A DNA stretch of 64,000 nucleotides from Siphonodentalium dalli (GCA_032622095.1 CP136066.1:207100978-207164977), one strand, 5' to 3'. Positions 21,055-32,061 are shown, counted from the stretch's first letter. Program-made: numbers and translations. Notes: generated from the letters alone by a model not told the origin.

Positions 21055-23830
21055 TTATTAGCTCAACTTTACTTTGTAAAGTTTGAGCTATTGCCATGGC
21101 TTTGTCGTCCGTCGTCCGTGTGTGCGTGTGTACGTAAGGCGTCAACAATGCAGGCTACAGGTCGTACCTTTCGTCGGATCATTATGAAATTTGTCATAGC
21201 TGTTGACATCAACATTTAGACCAGAATAATTAATTTTGGGGTCATTCGGAAAAAAAACATGGCCGCCAGTGGCCATATTGGATTTCAAAATTCAATCCAT
21301 TAGCACGGGCTACAGGCCGTACTGTTTGTCTGATCTTCATGAAATTTGTCATGGATGTTAATATTGACATGTAGATGGGAACGAGTAATTTTGGGGTCAT
21401 TCGGCCCAAAAACATGGCCGCCAGCAGCCATCTTGGATTTTACTCTTTGTATGACTAAATTCTTTAGCACGGGCTACAGGTCGTACTTTTAGTCTGATCA
21501 TCATAAATTTTGTCAAGAATGTTAATAATGACATGTAGATGGGAACGAGTCATTTTGGGGTCATTCGGCCAAAAAACATGGCCGCCAGCAGCCATCCTGT
21601 ATTTTACTATTTGTATGACTAAATCCTTTAGCACGGGCTACAGGTCGTACCTTTAGTCTGATCATCATAAAATTTGTCATGGCTGTTGAAATTGGAATGT
21701 AGATGGGAACGAGTCATTTTGGGGTCATTCGGACAAAAAACATGGCCACCAGCAGCCATCTTGGATTTCAAAATTTAATCCATTAGCACGGGGCACAGGT
21801 CGTACTGTTCGTCTGATCACCATGAAATTTGTCATGGATGATAATATTGACATGTAGATGGGAACGAGTAATTTTGGGGTCATTCGGCCAATAAACATGG
21901 CCGCCAGCAGCCATCTTCGATTTTACTCTTTGTATGACTAAATTCTTTAGCACGGGCTGCAGGTCGTACCTTTAGTCTGATCATCATAAAATTTGTCATG
22001 GATATTAACAATGACATGTAGATGGGAATGACATGTAGATGGGAACGAGTAATTTTGGGGTCATTCGGCTAAAAAACCTGGTCGCCAGCAGCCATCTTGG
22101 ATTTTACTCTTTGTATGACTAAATCCTTTAGCACGGGCTACAGGTCCTACTTTTAGTCTGATCATCATGAAATTTGTCATGGATGATATTGACATGTAGA
22201 TGGGAACGAGTAATTTTGGGGTCATTCGGCCGAAAAACATGGCTGCCAGCAGCCATCTTGGATGTTACTCTTTGTATGACTAAATTCTTTAGCACGGGCT
22301 GCAGGTCGTACCTTTAGTCTGATCATCATAAAATGTGTCATGGATGTTAACAATGACATGTAGATGGGAACTAGTCATTTTGGGGTCATTCGGCCAAAAA
22401 ACATGGCCGCCAGCAGCCATCTTGGATGTTACTCTTTGTATGACTAAATTCTTTAGCACGGGCTACAGGTCGTACCTTTAGTCTGATCATCATAAAATTT
22501 GTCATGGTTGTTGAAATTGGAATGTAGATGGGAACGAGTCATTTTGGGGTCATTCGGACAAAAAACATGGCCGCCAGCGGCCATATTGGATTTAAAAATT
22601 TAATCCATTAGCACGGGCCACAGGTCGTACTGTTCTTCTGATCATCATGAAATTTGTCGTGGATGATAATATTGACATGTAGATGGGAACGAGTAATTTT
22701 GGGGTCATTCGGCCAAAAAACATGGCCGCCAGCAGCCATCTTGGATTTTACTCTTTGTATGACTAAATTCTTTAGCACGGGCTGCAGGTCGTACCTTTAG
22801 TCTGATCATCATAAAATTTGTCATGGATGTTAACAATGACATGTAGATGGGAACGAGTCATTTTGAGGTCATTCGGCCAAAAAACATGGCCGCCAGCAGC
22901 CATCTTGGATTTTACTCTTTGTATGACTAAATTCTTTAGCACGGGCTGCAGGTCGTACCTTTAGTCTGATCATCATAAAATGTGTCATGGATGTTAACAA
23001 TGACATGTAGATGGGAACGAGTCATTTTGAGGTCATTCGACCGAAAAACATGGCCGCCAGCAGCCATCTTGGATTTTACTCTTTGTATGACTAAATCCTT
23101 TAGCATGGGCTACAGGTCGTACCTTTAGTCTGATCATCATAAAATTTGTCATGGTTGTTGAAATTGGAATGTAGATGGGAACAAGTCATTTTGGGGTCAT
23201 TCGGACAAAAAACATGGCCACCAGCGGCCATCTTGGATTAAAAAATTTAATCCATTAGCACGGGCCACAGGTGGTACTGTTCGTCTGATGATCATGAAAT
23301 TTGTCATGGATGATAATATTGACATGTAGATGGGAACGAGTAATTTTGGGGTCATTCGGCCCAAAAAATGGCCGCCAGCAGCCATCTTGGATTTTACTCT
23401 TTGTATGACTAAATTCTTTAGCGCGGGCTACATGTCATACCTTTAGTCTGATCATCATAAAATTTGTCATGAATGTTAATAATGACATGTAGATGGGAAC
23501 GAGTCATTTTGGGATCTTTCGGCCAAAAAACATGGCCGCCAGCAGCCATCTTGGATTTTACTCTTTGTATGACTAAATTCTTTAGCACGGGCTACAGGTC
23601 GTACCTTTAGTCTGATCGTCATAAAATTTGTCATGGATGTTAACGATGACATGTAGATGGGAACGACTCATTTTGGGGTCATTCGGCCGAAAACATGGCC
23701 GCCAGCAGCCATATTGGATTTTACTTTTCTCTTCATGTCTATAAACATGTATTAGATATTCAACTTTCCACATTCCTAATGGCTCCATTGACTGTAATAC
23801 ATTAAATTATTCCATTTCCAAGTTGAGCTA
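21055..23830 (+). repeat. Family L element expanded by a tandem array of about 160-bp units
   Basis: Begins with the stem AGCTCAACTTTAC...GTAAAGTTTGAGCT and a GTCGTCCGTCGTCCGT run. About 16 tandem units of 155-170 bp follow, each with TTTAGCACGGGCTACAGGTC, TGACATGTAGATGGGAACGA, TTTTGGGGTCATTCGG and AACATGGCCGCCAGC. It ends near AAGTTGAGCTAC, an inverted echo of the start. It is non-coding; minus-strand frames are broken. Confidence 0.8.
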
Positions 23831-24002
23831 CAGTGTCATTGACACTTTCATATTCTGATACTTTGTCCATGTGTCAATGGTGTAATGCTGTGACATTATT
23901 TGACTGTTTTCACTTGAATGTATCTATATGTATTCTCATTCTCACATGTTATTAGGAAATCACAGATTTTCTAAATAATAAACTGATATAAATCATATCA
24001 CT

Positions 24003-24175
24003 GTAAAGTTTTCCCCCACCAGGGTTATCTCCCCCACCAGGGTTATGTTTCCCCCCACCAGGGTTATGTTTTCCCCCACCAGGGTTATGTTTCCCCCCAC
24101 CAGGGTTATGTTTCCCCCCACCAGGGTTATGTTTTCCCCCACCAGGGTTATGTTTTCCCCCACCAGGGTTATCTC
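24003..24175. repeat. 21-bp tandem repeat, about 8 copies
   Basis: Unit CCCCCACCAGGGTTATGTTT with T-count variation. The resulting open frame (ITLVGEN repeats on the minus strand) is a by-product of the 21-bp period. Confidence 0.9.
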
Positions 24176-24626
24176 CAAGGTCCGCACTGGCCCAAGATTT
24201 TCTGTTGCCAAATTATAATAATTTTTGCAAAATTAATTTAGAAGTTGCCAAATGCTATTGGCTTCTGCAATATTGAGTATTAGGCCAAAACTAAAAACTT
24301 CTCTGTTTCCGATAACATTTGGAAATATTTCCAGGCAGGTACACTGACAGCTACAAATAGCACACTTTCTGTGAAACCTCCTGGTTTCTGAGACTTGACG
24401 TCAAAACGTGATAGACTTTAACATCGAACTTGTTTATCTATTTTGTCATTTCACTTGATGAAGGCTTCACAGAAGGCTGAAAGCTTGTGTGCATTTATAC
24501 ACCAATGAGTCTATAAATGTGTTATCATTCAATTTCTGTCATCTTATAGCTACAAATGTGATATATTAAAATTTACTTACGGGGTATGCCGTTTCACTGA
24601 TACTTTGATTTTGTGTGTTTTCACAG
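24176..24626. other. Intron before Z2; no clear element
   Basis: Ends in the acceptor TTTTCACAG (24626). The phrase TGATGAAGGCTTCACAGAAG near 24460 may be a retroelement UTR remnant, but this is unsupported. Confidence 0.4.
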
Positions 24627-24842
24627 AAAGTGTGCCATTGTCCCCAGTGTGGTCAGAGATATCATCGGCCGGATAGTTTGAGAGCACACATCAGAAGGAT
24701 GCATTCGGGTTATTCATATTCATGCTCCCTGTGCGCCAGAACATTCCCTAAACTCTGGGAGATGAAACGTCATATGGCATCGTGCTTGAAGAAAATTTCT
24801 CAGATGCCAAATCCACATCAGCTAAACAGTGACAAGGAATAA
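24627..24842 (+). CDS. C2H2 zinc-finger terminal exon (2 fingers), Z2
   Basis: Acceptor TTTTCACAG, then 71 codons in phase 0 and a stop. Finger 1 is Cys5/Cys8/His21/His26 with the CGQRY signature. Finger 2 is Cys33/Cys36/His49/Cys53, a C2HC form. Both lie at the same residue positions as fingers 1 and 2 of the exon at 18564, so the exons are duplicates of one design; the third finger is missing here. The finger-2 stretch RTFPKLWEMKRHM closely matches KKFPMRWELKRHM in the exon at 30719. It ends in a hydrophilic tail. It needs an upstream exon for translation. The apparent start inside the intron is not a real initiation site. Confidence 0.87.
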   Translation, partial: KVCHCPQCGQRYHRPDSLRAHIRRMHSGYSYSCSLCARTFPKLWEMKRHMASCLKKISQMPNPHQLNSDKE

Positions 24843-25134
24843 GTGACTTTGCCATCAGTTAAAGAAGGAGTCTCTCTTCTTTTTTTTATTATAAATTGTT
24901 GCTCGGACCTTGTCATAAAAAGAATTCAAAACTGCCTGTTATCTTCCGGATATTACGAGGTACATGTAGTCCATCAGCCTCTATAATTTTTTTAAATGGT
25001 TTCATAGCATGTTCGGAATATTTCTTAATTTTATTCAGTTTATTAGTTCACACATGTGTGCAACGTTTCCGGGTTCTCATTCGCTGTTGTTTCATGTACC
25101 GTCAATAGTGGTACAGTTCAGTTCAGTTGGTTTT

Positions 25135-25383
25135 GAACCCTTTCATGACTGGAGCTGCGCTGGTGCAGCATTAAAGATCCTATGCCAGTGCATTCTCTTA
25201 TTTATTCTAGTCTCCTATAGGGAGCCCTGCATATATTAGAGAATGCACTGGTTTACAAGGTCACGGTAAATATTATTATCATGTATTTTCTTATATATGC
25301 GAGGCTCCCTGTGGAGACTCGCATATATAAGAAAATTATTTGGCACAGGGTTTTCGCAAAAGTTCCAGTCACGGAAGGGTTAA
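25135..25383. mobile_element. TTAA MITE, family D (copy 3)
   Basis: Ends ACCCTTTCATGACTGGAGC and CAGTCACGGAAGGGTTAA. The left TTAA is changed to TGAA. It contains two core palindromes (about 25183-25250 and 25287-25345). Confidence 0.7.
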
Positions 25384-25389
25384 ATGATG

Positions 25390-25712
25390 ATTCTGAGGCA
25401 CTGTTTACACGCGCTACACTCTGGCACAGTTAGCGACCGTATTTGGGTCATATCAGCATTTTGTTTTGATTGTCACACAACGAGCAAGACAATTTATGCC
25501 CACCATTGGTCCTAATCCTATAGTTATGATATGTACGTTCTCATTAGTTCACAATTGAACTGAGCTATACTTAAAAAGCATGTGTCAAATCTACCAATGG
25601 TGGGTATGAATCGTCTCGCCCGTTATGTGACAATCAAAACAAAATGCTGATATGATCCAAATACCATCGCTAGTCATGACATAGTGTAACTTGTTTAAAC
25701 AGTGCCTCAGTA
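25390..25712. mobile_element. Long inverted repeat
   Basis: Arms GAGGCACTGTTTACA...GCATTTTGTTTTGATTGTCA and the mirror TGACAATCAAAACAAAATGC...TTTAAACAGTGCCTC. The centre near 25500-25600 has CACCATTGGT/ACCAATGGTG arms. A MITE-like palindrome of another family. Confidence 0.75.
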
Positions 25713-25740
25713 CAAGTCTGGATATGTGTGTCTGACTGAG

Positions 25741-26063
25741 AATGAAGAATGAGGTCCACAGAGGGTAAATTTATTGATGCTATCCCACACAGCCGGCTAT
25801 CATCACCAAATTCACCCTCTGGGAAACTCTTCTGCTTTGGTCTCATCTTCTCTTCTCTTCTGGGAAGTAGCTATAGTTTCAAATTAACATTGTTTTTAGT
25901 TACTTTTTAACTTCTGTTCAGTTTCTATATCCCCTAGGCCTAAGCAGAATGAGATCCTCAGATGGTGAATTTGGTGATGCTAGCCCGCTGTGTGGGATAG
26001 CATCACTAAATACACCTCCTTAGGACCTCATTCTGCAAATGTTAGACACACTATTTCAAGGCT
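25741..26063. mobile_element. Paired family I hairpins with spacer
   Basis: A hairpin at about 25741-25850, then a spacer (TCTTCTGGGAAGTAGC...AACATTGTTTTTAGTTAC), then a second hairpin at about 25936-26063 ending CTATTTCAAGGCT. The hairpin-spacer-hairpin unit recurs near 28478, 48500, 51374 and 54240. Confidence 0.65.
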
Positions 26064-26435
26064 CTGAGTAGAATATACCAGTCAACAAAAAAAAAATCAC
26101 TAATGAAAATAAAAATTCAATTATTTTTCCCACAATAAATATTAATGTCATTCATTTATTTCTTCTCTATTATCTTTGTCAGTGATGACTTATACCATTA
26201 GTCAGGGTTTCTGCTAGAAGGGCAGCAGGTCCCTTTTAGGCTCCCTTTCCCCATACCCATATTTCCCCTCCGACATATTCCCCAATTTCCCCTACCAATC
26301 CAGATTAATGTCTACTTGCAACATAAATGCAGACGCTGTCAACTTCTAGACTAAAGTAGTTTTGTAACATGAATTCATTTTGAATTTTATAAATGTTGTG
26401 CATCTGACATCATATATAAACACTTTAAATTTTGG
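26064..26435. other. No recognised feature (possible LINE 3' end)
   Basis: Downstream (minus strand) of the LINE fragment; nothing specific recognised. Confidence 0.35.
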
Positions 26436-26637
26436 TCATAAACTATTGTGTAGTAAAGTTGCCTGTGATTTCGTGCCAATGGCAATTGCTTGAAACTTTT
26501 CAGGGCTGGCCTTCATGCCATTGTTATGAAACCATATGCTAAGTGCCCCATTCTCTCTTTCCATGCTTTCTTTCATTATAATTGAAATCACTATGGTGCT
26601 TGAATAAGGCGTTGTCATCGACATAATCGTACAGTTT

Positions 26638-27114
26638 AAAGGTACTCAACCCGTAAAGAGGGTCCCCATCTCAACAGATTCCAACAACAACAATCCGATC
26701 AGAGGGTCCTATATTACTATTTTTTTGGCTTTGGGGGTAAAAAATATTTGATTCGAGTCGAGGAACCCATCAAACAAAGCTCAGAGTTATTAGATATTGA
26801 TTTTTCAAATTTGTTATGTTCTCGAGATGAGTACTAATAACTGCCGTAATCTGCTCTGGATGTGTACTCCAAATCTATTCAAACAGACAAGGATGAATAA
26901 CTCTAAAATCAAGTGGTAATTTTAACGCAATTTTGACTGAGTTCTGGGCCAGATAGTATTCCCGATAATGAAAAATAATAGATTTCTAAAATCGATATCT
27001 AACAAATCTGAGCTTTGATGGGTGACTTCCTCGACTCGAATCAAATATTTTTGACCCCCGAAGCCATTGAAATAATAATTGAGAGGAGTTTTATCGGGTT
27101 GAGTACCTTTAAGG
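26638..27114. mobile_element. Family J foldback derivative (copy 4) inside LINE RT
   Basis: Flanked by TTAA, with ends AGGTACTCAACCCG and CGGGTTGAGTACCT. Both halves contain the J right-arm sequence in opposite orientations (GATTCGAGTCGAGGAACCC and TTCCTCGACTCGAATC), so it folds back on itself. It splits the RT between the NDIFQNIQDL and YVDD segments. Confidence 0.75.
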
Positions 27115-27237
27115 TCCTGAATATTTTGAAAGATATCATTTATGAAAAATATTGAATAAGAGGGGACCAAGTATTAATCCTTGAGGCACCCCTTCTTATG
27201 TTATAACCCACTCACTGAATTGGCCATCAATTTTAAT

Positions 27238-27762
27238 TAACCCCGACGTTCTGAAAGAAAAGGGGGCCTATAGAAATGGGGTCCGTCTGTCCATTCGTCA
27301 GACCGTCCGTCCGTCACACTTTTGAGTACCTTCATGGTGTAATCATCTCCTCCTACAGATTTCATCCCAGAGATTTGAAACGTTAGAATATTGTTGCCCA
27401 TACATTGAATATGTGCAACATGTATATAGATGACGGAAAAATAATTTTTTGACAGAGTTAATAACCCTTTTCAACTTAGAAAATATCAACATTTTTATAA
27501 TTTTCTGTATGAGGGTACCTTCATGGTGTAATCAACTCCTCCTACAGTTTTGATCGTAGATATTTGAAACTTCAGAGTATTGTTACCCACATATTGGAGA
27601 TGTGCAACATGTATATAGATGACGGAAAACATTTTTTTACGGACTTATTATTAAACCCTTTTCGACTTAGAAAAATTCAACATTTTTTTTAATTTCTTTA
27701 ACAATGCGCCTTCGACTTGTCACGTTGTCGGGGGACACTGTGGTCGGCTGACCGTTTATTTG
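27238..27762 (+). repeat. Family L repeat (copy 5) inserted in LINE RT
   Basis: Starts CCCCGACGTTCTGAAAG with a small stem to AAAGGGGGCC, then GTCCGTCTGTCC and GTCCGTCCGTC. The body has two tandem-like units (CTTCATGGTGTAATCA twice; GTGCAACATGTATATAGATG twice). The 3' end GGGGGACACTGTGGTCGGC matches copy 6. Insertion limits are set by the LINE reading frame on both sides. Confidence 0.7.
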
Positions 27763-27879
27763 TTGCTTGTGATTTGTCAAATACTTTGATACAGAGCAGA
27801 ATCATCATTCAGGCCATTAGCTTCCATCTTTGCTAAAAGCAGGTTATGCAGGCGACAGTCAAAGGCCCTGGAAAGGTCC

Positions 27880-28367
27880 AAGGCTCAAAATAATTTCTTT
27901 TTTTACTGCCTGTCAAAATGTTTTGACAGGCACCAAATGGATTGTGTTGGTCATTTCAAAATGGTGCCTGTCATTTTTCAGATATATACTGTTTAAGACA
28001 GTATTTAAATTTCCAATTAACATATTATTCGTCAATGATGCGCACGTTTTAGTGAGCGCCCAATTGCCACCTGGGAAAAACCCATGTTATTTTTGTTTTT
28101 GAAAGTTTTAAAACTTTACTTCGATTAGTAAATACACATGCAATTTTCATATGACATAATTTATACTCACTCTGAAATTAAAAAAGTATTATTTTTTACT
28201 TTCAATCTCCTATTTGGCTAGTAGTGGCTCCTTGTACTTACCTAAACAGACACAGATTGTTTAAAAATTTGCATTGGACAAAATGTCCAACAGATACAGA
28301 AGTGCACTGGCCATAAACTATTTTTCGCCGGACAATGACCGTGGCCGGCCACTTATTTTGAGCCTCG
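27880..28367. mobile_element. 488-bp DNA transposon with 9-10-bp target duplication
   Basis: GAAAGGTCC occurs at 27871-27879 and 28368-28376 (10 bases if the preceding G is counted), flanking inverted ends AAGGCTCAAAATAA and TTATTTTGAGCCTCG. The target is the LINE DLS-RAFD codon run, which reads through if the insert is skipped. A 9-10-bp duplication is typical of Mutator-like elements. No transposase is visible. Confidence 0.75.
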
Positions 28368-28477
28368 GAAAGGTCCATGTGTATGAGTGCACAATGCTGC
28401 CCCCACATTTCGAGCCTGTTTAAGATCCTCGAGATGCAACAAGGTGCCATGCAAGCTAGGTTTGCCAGATTTCCCAC

Positions 28478-28830
28478 ATGGTTGGCTAGCAACACCAATT
28501 TCACCCTCTTGGGATCTCATTCTGCTTAGGCCTCATCTTCTGGGAAGTGTCTTTAGTCTAAAATTAACATTGTTTTAGTTACTTTTTCCGTTCTTCGAAG
28601 TTTATAGATCCCCTAATTTGCAAAAGATAAAATGATTAATCAAGGTGACTAATGGGTGAACATCACCAACTTCAACTGGGAAATTTCAAGCTGTTCCTAT
28701 ATCTCCCCTAGCAGTTGAGGCCTAAGCAGAATCAGGTACCCAGAGGGTGCATTTGGTGATGATAGCGTCATTAAATTCACCCTCAGGGGACCTCATTCTG
28801 CAAATAACAGACACACTATTTGCAGACTTG
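28478..28830. mobile_element. Family I hairpin composite inside LINE
   Basis: Half hairpin (TTTCACCCTCTTGGGATCTC), spacer GCCTCATCTTCTGGGAAGTG...AACATTGTTTTAGTTAC, and a second hairpin 28716-28830 with CAGAGGGTGCATTTGG arms ending GACAGACACACTATTTG. Confidence 0.65.
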
Positions 28831-28975
28831 GTGCCCTGACATCAATATACTTTCCTAAAAGCTGCTGGACAAGGATGAAAGATGTGATCAAAATAATCGC
28901 CTAATTGTGCAAGCACTTATTACAATATTTTAGAGGTGGTATTTAGGATGATGACATGCCAGTAATTTTCTTTGT

Positions 28976-29324
28976 TCAATTCGATGGTCACCATATCCAA
29001 CATTAGTTATCAGTATCAATTAATTACTAAAAAATAACTCTAACCACAGTCAACTCTAGAATAAAAGTTTCCAAAGCATGTTAAATATCAACATTTTGTT
29101 CAACTCAATTTGGTATCGAGAGTATGTAGGTTGGCTCGTCAAAATTTTGACAGGCCGCCAAATATTTCAGCTGGTAAAAAAAAAAACAGATTTCAAAAAT
29201 TTGTATCTGATAACTCTGAGCTTTGGTGGGTCGGTCAGTTCCTCGACACGAATCAAATATTTTTTTTACCCCTGAAGCCAAAGAAATAGTAATTTAGGAG
29301 TGTTAATTAGGATTATGTATCTTT
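28976..29324 (+). mobile_element. MITE, family J (copy 5) inside LINE
   Basis: From TTCGATGGTCACCATATCC to GGATTATGTATCTTTGAA, with the inner phrases ATCAACATTTTGTTCAA and AGGCCGCCAAATATTTCAG. The left terminal bases and TTAA are eroded. Confidence 0.65.
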
Positions 29325-29768
29325 GAATGGTATTTCTTTGTGCAACTTTGATCTGTGAATGGAACTGAGATTTTGAAATACTAAGGTCAACCAAATCAGT
29401 GAGGGGTTTAGCTAAAACTGGTGCGCACATTTTCAGTAGCCTAGGTGATATCATGACCAGTTGCCTTATTAAAATAGAGAGAGTTGAGAAGACGTACTGT
29501 TAACGACCTCCACAACTTGCTGAAAATGAAAAGTTTTTTGGACTTCGGCGGTCTTCCTGGTCATTCCAATGGGTTACTCGTGAAGATGTCCATTCAGCCT
29601 ATTCCCTCCAATATCAGATACAACGTTGAGAAAGAAATCATTGAAAGTCTCTGCAACCACTCTTGAATCTTATATGGCAGTACCATGGTCTCGCAAAATC
29701 GTTTTGCATTGGTGATTTAGGCCTTTCTTTGGAAGAAAAAATTTAATTGTGGGCCAGAAATCTCTTTA

Positions 29769-29770
<2 letters not shown>

Positions 29771-29799
<29 letters not shown>

Positions 29800-29800
29800 T
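29771..29800. repeat. TA dinucleotide repeat
   Basis: (TA)n of about 24 bases preceded by an A-run. Confidence 0.9.
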
Positions 29801-30056
29801 AGCGCAACCAAAGGGATCCGCAATATAATCTACATGTATATTGAACATGAATAGAATGTCTCGCTGAAATACCCTGTGACATATATCACCACACACTAGT
29901 TCAGTTAGAATAGTGGATAGCCGTATAGTTGAGCTTGTATACATGTATGTACATCACAGATAAGAGCATTACGAATTACTGTTGGAAACACTATATAACG
30001 TCAGGCGCCTCGTGGGGACCATTTAATGTTGAGGACATCAGGATTCAAAGGGTTAA
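29790..30056 (-). mobile_element. TTAA element, family K, partial copy
   Basis: The right terminus GGATTCAAAGGG-TTAA (30053-30056) plus inner sequence mirrors the element at 43955-44704, e.g. CACTATATAACGTCAGGCGC against GCGCGTGACGTTATATAGTG. The far end is missing at the TA repeat. Confidence 0.65.
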
Positions 30057-30595
30057 CCCTTTCATGATGGAAGCTTCCTGAATTTTGTTAAAACCCTGTG
30101 CCAAGGCATTCTCTTATATATGCGAGAATGCATTGGCCTAACAAATTTTATGTTATTTTTTATAATTGTTAAAAAATGTAAGAAAAAAATGAAAAAAATG
30201 ATAATAAAATTGTTAAAGAATGTAAAAAATAATGATAAAAATTGTTAAAGAATGAACGAAAAATTGATAAAGAATGTAAGAACAAAAATTACAAAAAATG
30301 ATAAAATTGTTAAGGAATGTAAGAAAAAATGATAAAAATGATAAAATTGTTAAAGAATATTATATAAGAAAAACGATAAAAATTGTAAAGAATATAAGAA
30401 AAACTTATAAAAATTGTAAGAAATTTTTTTAAATTTAAAAAAAAATTGTTAAAGAATGTAAGATTTTTTTTTTTAAATGTTAGGCCAATGCATTCTCTTA
30501 TATATGTGAGGCGACCTATCGCATATATAAGAGAATGCAATTGGCACAGGGTCATTAATGTTGTGCCAGCGCAGCTCCAGTCATGAAAGGGTTAA
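30053..30595. mobile_element. TTAA MITE, family D (copy 4)
   Basis: TTAA 30053-30056 and 30592-30595, with ends CCCTTTCATGATGGAAGC and GCTCCAGTCATGAAAGGG. Core palindromes lie at about 30096-30138 and 30483-30545. The long spacer is made of many AATGATAAAATTGTTAAAGA-like repeats. It shares its left TTAA with the neighbouring family K element. Confidence 0.8.
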
Positions 30596-30718
30596 GAGGT
30601 GAAACTATATACTTCGCGAACCCTGCAATAGACCAATCCAATATATATTTTAGGGATCGAATGGGAGAGTCCATTCTGTTATCAAGGGGTTAATTTCTGG
30701 TTTTGTTTCCTTCCACAG

Positions 30719-30991
30719 ATCTCAGGATCTTTTGTATGTAATGATTGTGGACAGACATACACAAAGAAAAACAGCCTTGCACTTCATAATATTCGGACAC
30801 ACAGACCCTTGAAGCATGCGTGTTGCTTTTGTTCTAAGAAATTTCCAATGAGATGGGAGCTCAAACGACACATGGGTTGTCATAACATTCCTATGTCATG
30901 TTCATTGTGCGGTTTGGAATTTGACTCAAAGGATGAGGTCATAACTCATATGTGCAGTCATCATACTAAACAGTTATTTCATCCAAATTAA
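30719..30991 (+). CDS. C2H2 zinc-finger terminal exon (3 fingers), Z3
   Basis: The acceptor CTTCCACAG ends at 30718 and 90 codons follow in phase 0 before the stop. The internal Met at 30809 is not the start: the open frame runs back to the acceptor and includes a complete first finger. Fingers are Cys7/Cys10/His23/His28 (CGQTY signature), Cys35/Cys38/His51/His55 and Cys61/Cys64/His77/His81-82. Finger 2 (FPMRWELKRHM) is close to that of Z2. The small exon, acceptor, phase and own stop match the other members. A candidate poly(A) signal AATAAA lies at 31523-31528. Role inferred: a DNA-binding C-terminus of one isoform. Confidence 0.88.
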   Translation: MSGSFVCNDCGQTYTKKNSLALHNIRTHRPLKHACCFCSKKFPMRWELKRHMGCHNIPMSCSLCGLEFDSKDEVITHMCSHHTKQLFHPN

Positions 30992-31729
30992 GGGTATTCT
31001 AAACGTGACAGAGTTGAAATTTCTTCCAATATGGCCGAAATTTTTTTAAATAATGAGCTCTAATTCGCTATAAGGTTATCAAAATGGCCACAATGAACCA
31101 ATACAATATTATAATCATAAAACATAGATAATTTTGAAATGTAAAATGTTGTCCCATCTTACAGGAATCTATATAAAAAAAATTATGAAACAATGTTTTT
31201 AGTATAATAGTTTACCGATAGGTGCTATGATATTCCAATATATTGAGAGGGACCTTGCTTTTTCGTTTTAATGTTTCTTATGTCAGAAATTCTCTGTGTA
31301 AAATTGTTCAATCATTGGACTAAATTGAAAACATAGTCTTGCAATGGCTGGCATTTATCGGAGAGAGGGGTATAAACACTCATTCGGCCATCTTTGTCAT
31401 GTTTAGGATATCCTTAATTATTCATTCTGACACATATCCAACAACACGTTAGTCTTGACTCAGTCTGATTCAAACTAGACCAAGTTCTCATTAAAATCAA
31501 CTGGGTCTAAAGACACCGATGGAATAAATTACTTCATAATGGAGGAATTGCGCCAATGAAATTGCTTGCAGATAGCCATCGCATAGAAGAATGCAATGCT
31601 CGACCAATCAATAGCTTCTTTCAAAAGCCAATTAATATTCACACTTTTTAACTTTTCACCAAAGCCACACCCACAGTGTTTGTCTGCAGTCTCACTTAGT
31701 TATTGCATTATATTTATTTTGAAATAGAG
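30992..31729. other. Unassigned; probably Z3 3' UTR then intron
   Basis: No element ends were recognised. AATAAA at 31523-31528 could end the Z3 transcript. Confidence 0.35.
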
Positions 31730-31845
31730 TGACTTATAGGCCCTATGGGCCGGGTGTAATTGTCGAATATTGTTGTGTGTGTATACGCATTTATATATGT
31801 AACACAATGTCACTATAATAAACAAATATTCATTCATTCATATTG
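31730..31845 (+). mobile_element. Possible LINE 3' tail
   Basis: GTGACTTATAGGCCCTATGG followed by AATAAACAAATATTCATTCA resembles 3' ends of L2/CR1-type LINEs, which finish with ATTC repeats. The evidence is weak. Confidence 0.3.
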
Positions 31846-32061
31846 CAAACCATGTGTTATATCGCACTTGTTAACTGATAAAACGTTGACAAAGTTACCT
31901 ATTAACTACCCATTGTGGGTTCAAAATCCAGCTATTCAATATACATTACTTCATTATTTGGGAATGATCAGACAGAAATCGTGTACCTAATAGAATGGTT
32001 TTTGCAAAGAGATTAAAATTTATTTATCCAGTTCGTATTTTCTCATAACATATATAGAGGA

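Larger units (their letters stand above)
26436..29755 (-). pseudogene. Decayed CR1/Jockey-like LINE reverse transcriptase, cut by five insertions
   Basis: Minus-strand pieces read in order as one non-LTR reverse transcriptase. 29755-29460 gives an FWPTIK...FNDFF segment. 29454-29330 gives ISPRLLK...APVLAKPLTDL. 28975-28840 gives AFRK..x..CQ. 28477-28377 gives an EDLKQA...MDLS segment. 27870-27765 gives DLSRAFDC...LLLAKMEANGL and YLTNHKQQIK. 27237-27115 gives GVPQG and LGPLLFNIF. 26637-26436 gives YVDD (the catalytic box), then KASPEKFQAIAIG. The motif order is that of an RT domain. Stops and frame changes break every piece. The gaps are exactly filled by elements listed separately (J5, family I, the TSD-flanked 488-mer, L5, J4). 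It is dead. Confidence 0.8.

Noticed and set aside
23993-24211. 72-codon ITLVGEN repeat frame
   Set aside because: By-product of a 21-base tandem repeat.
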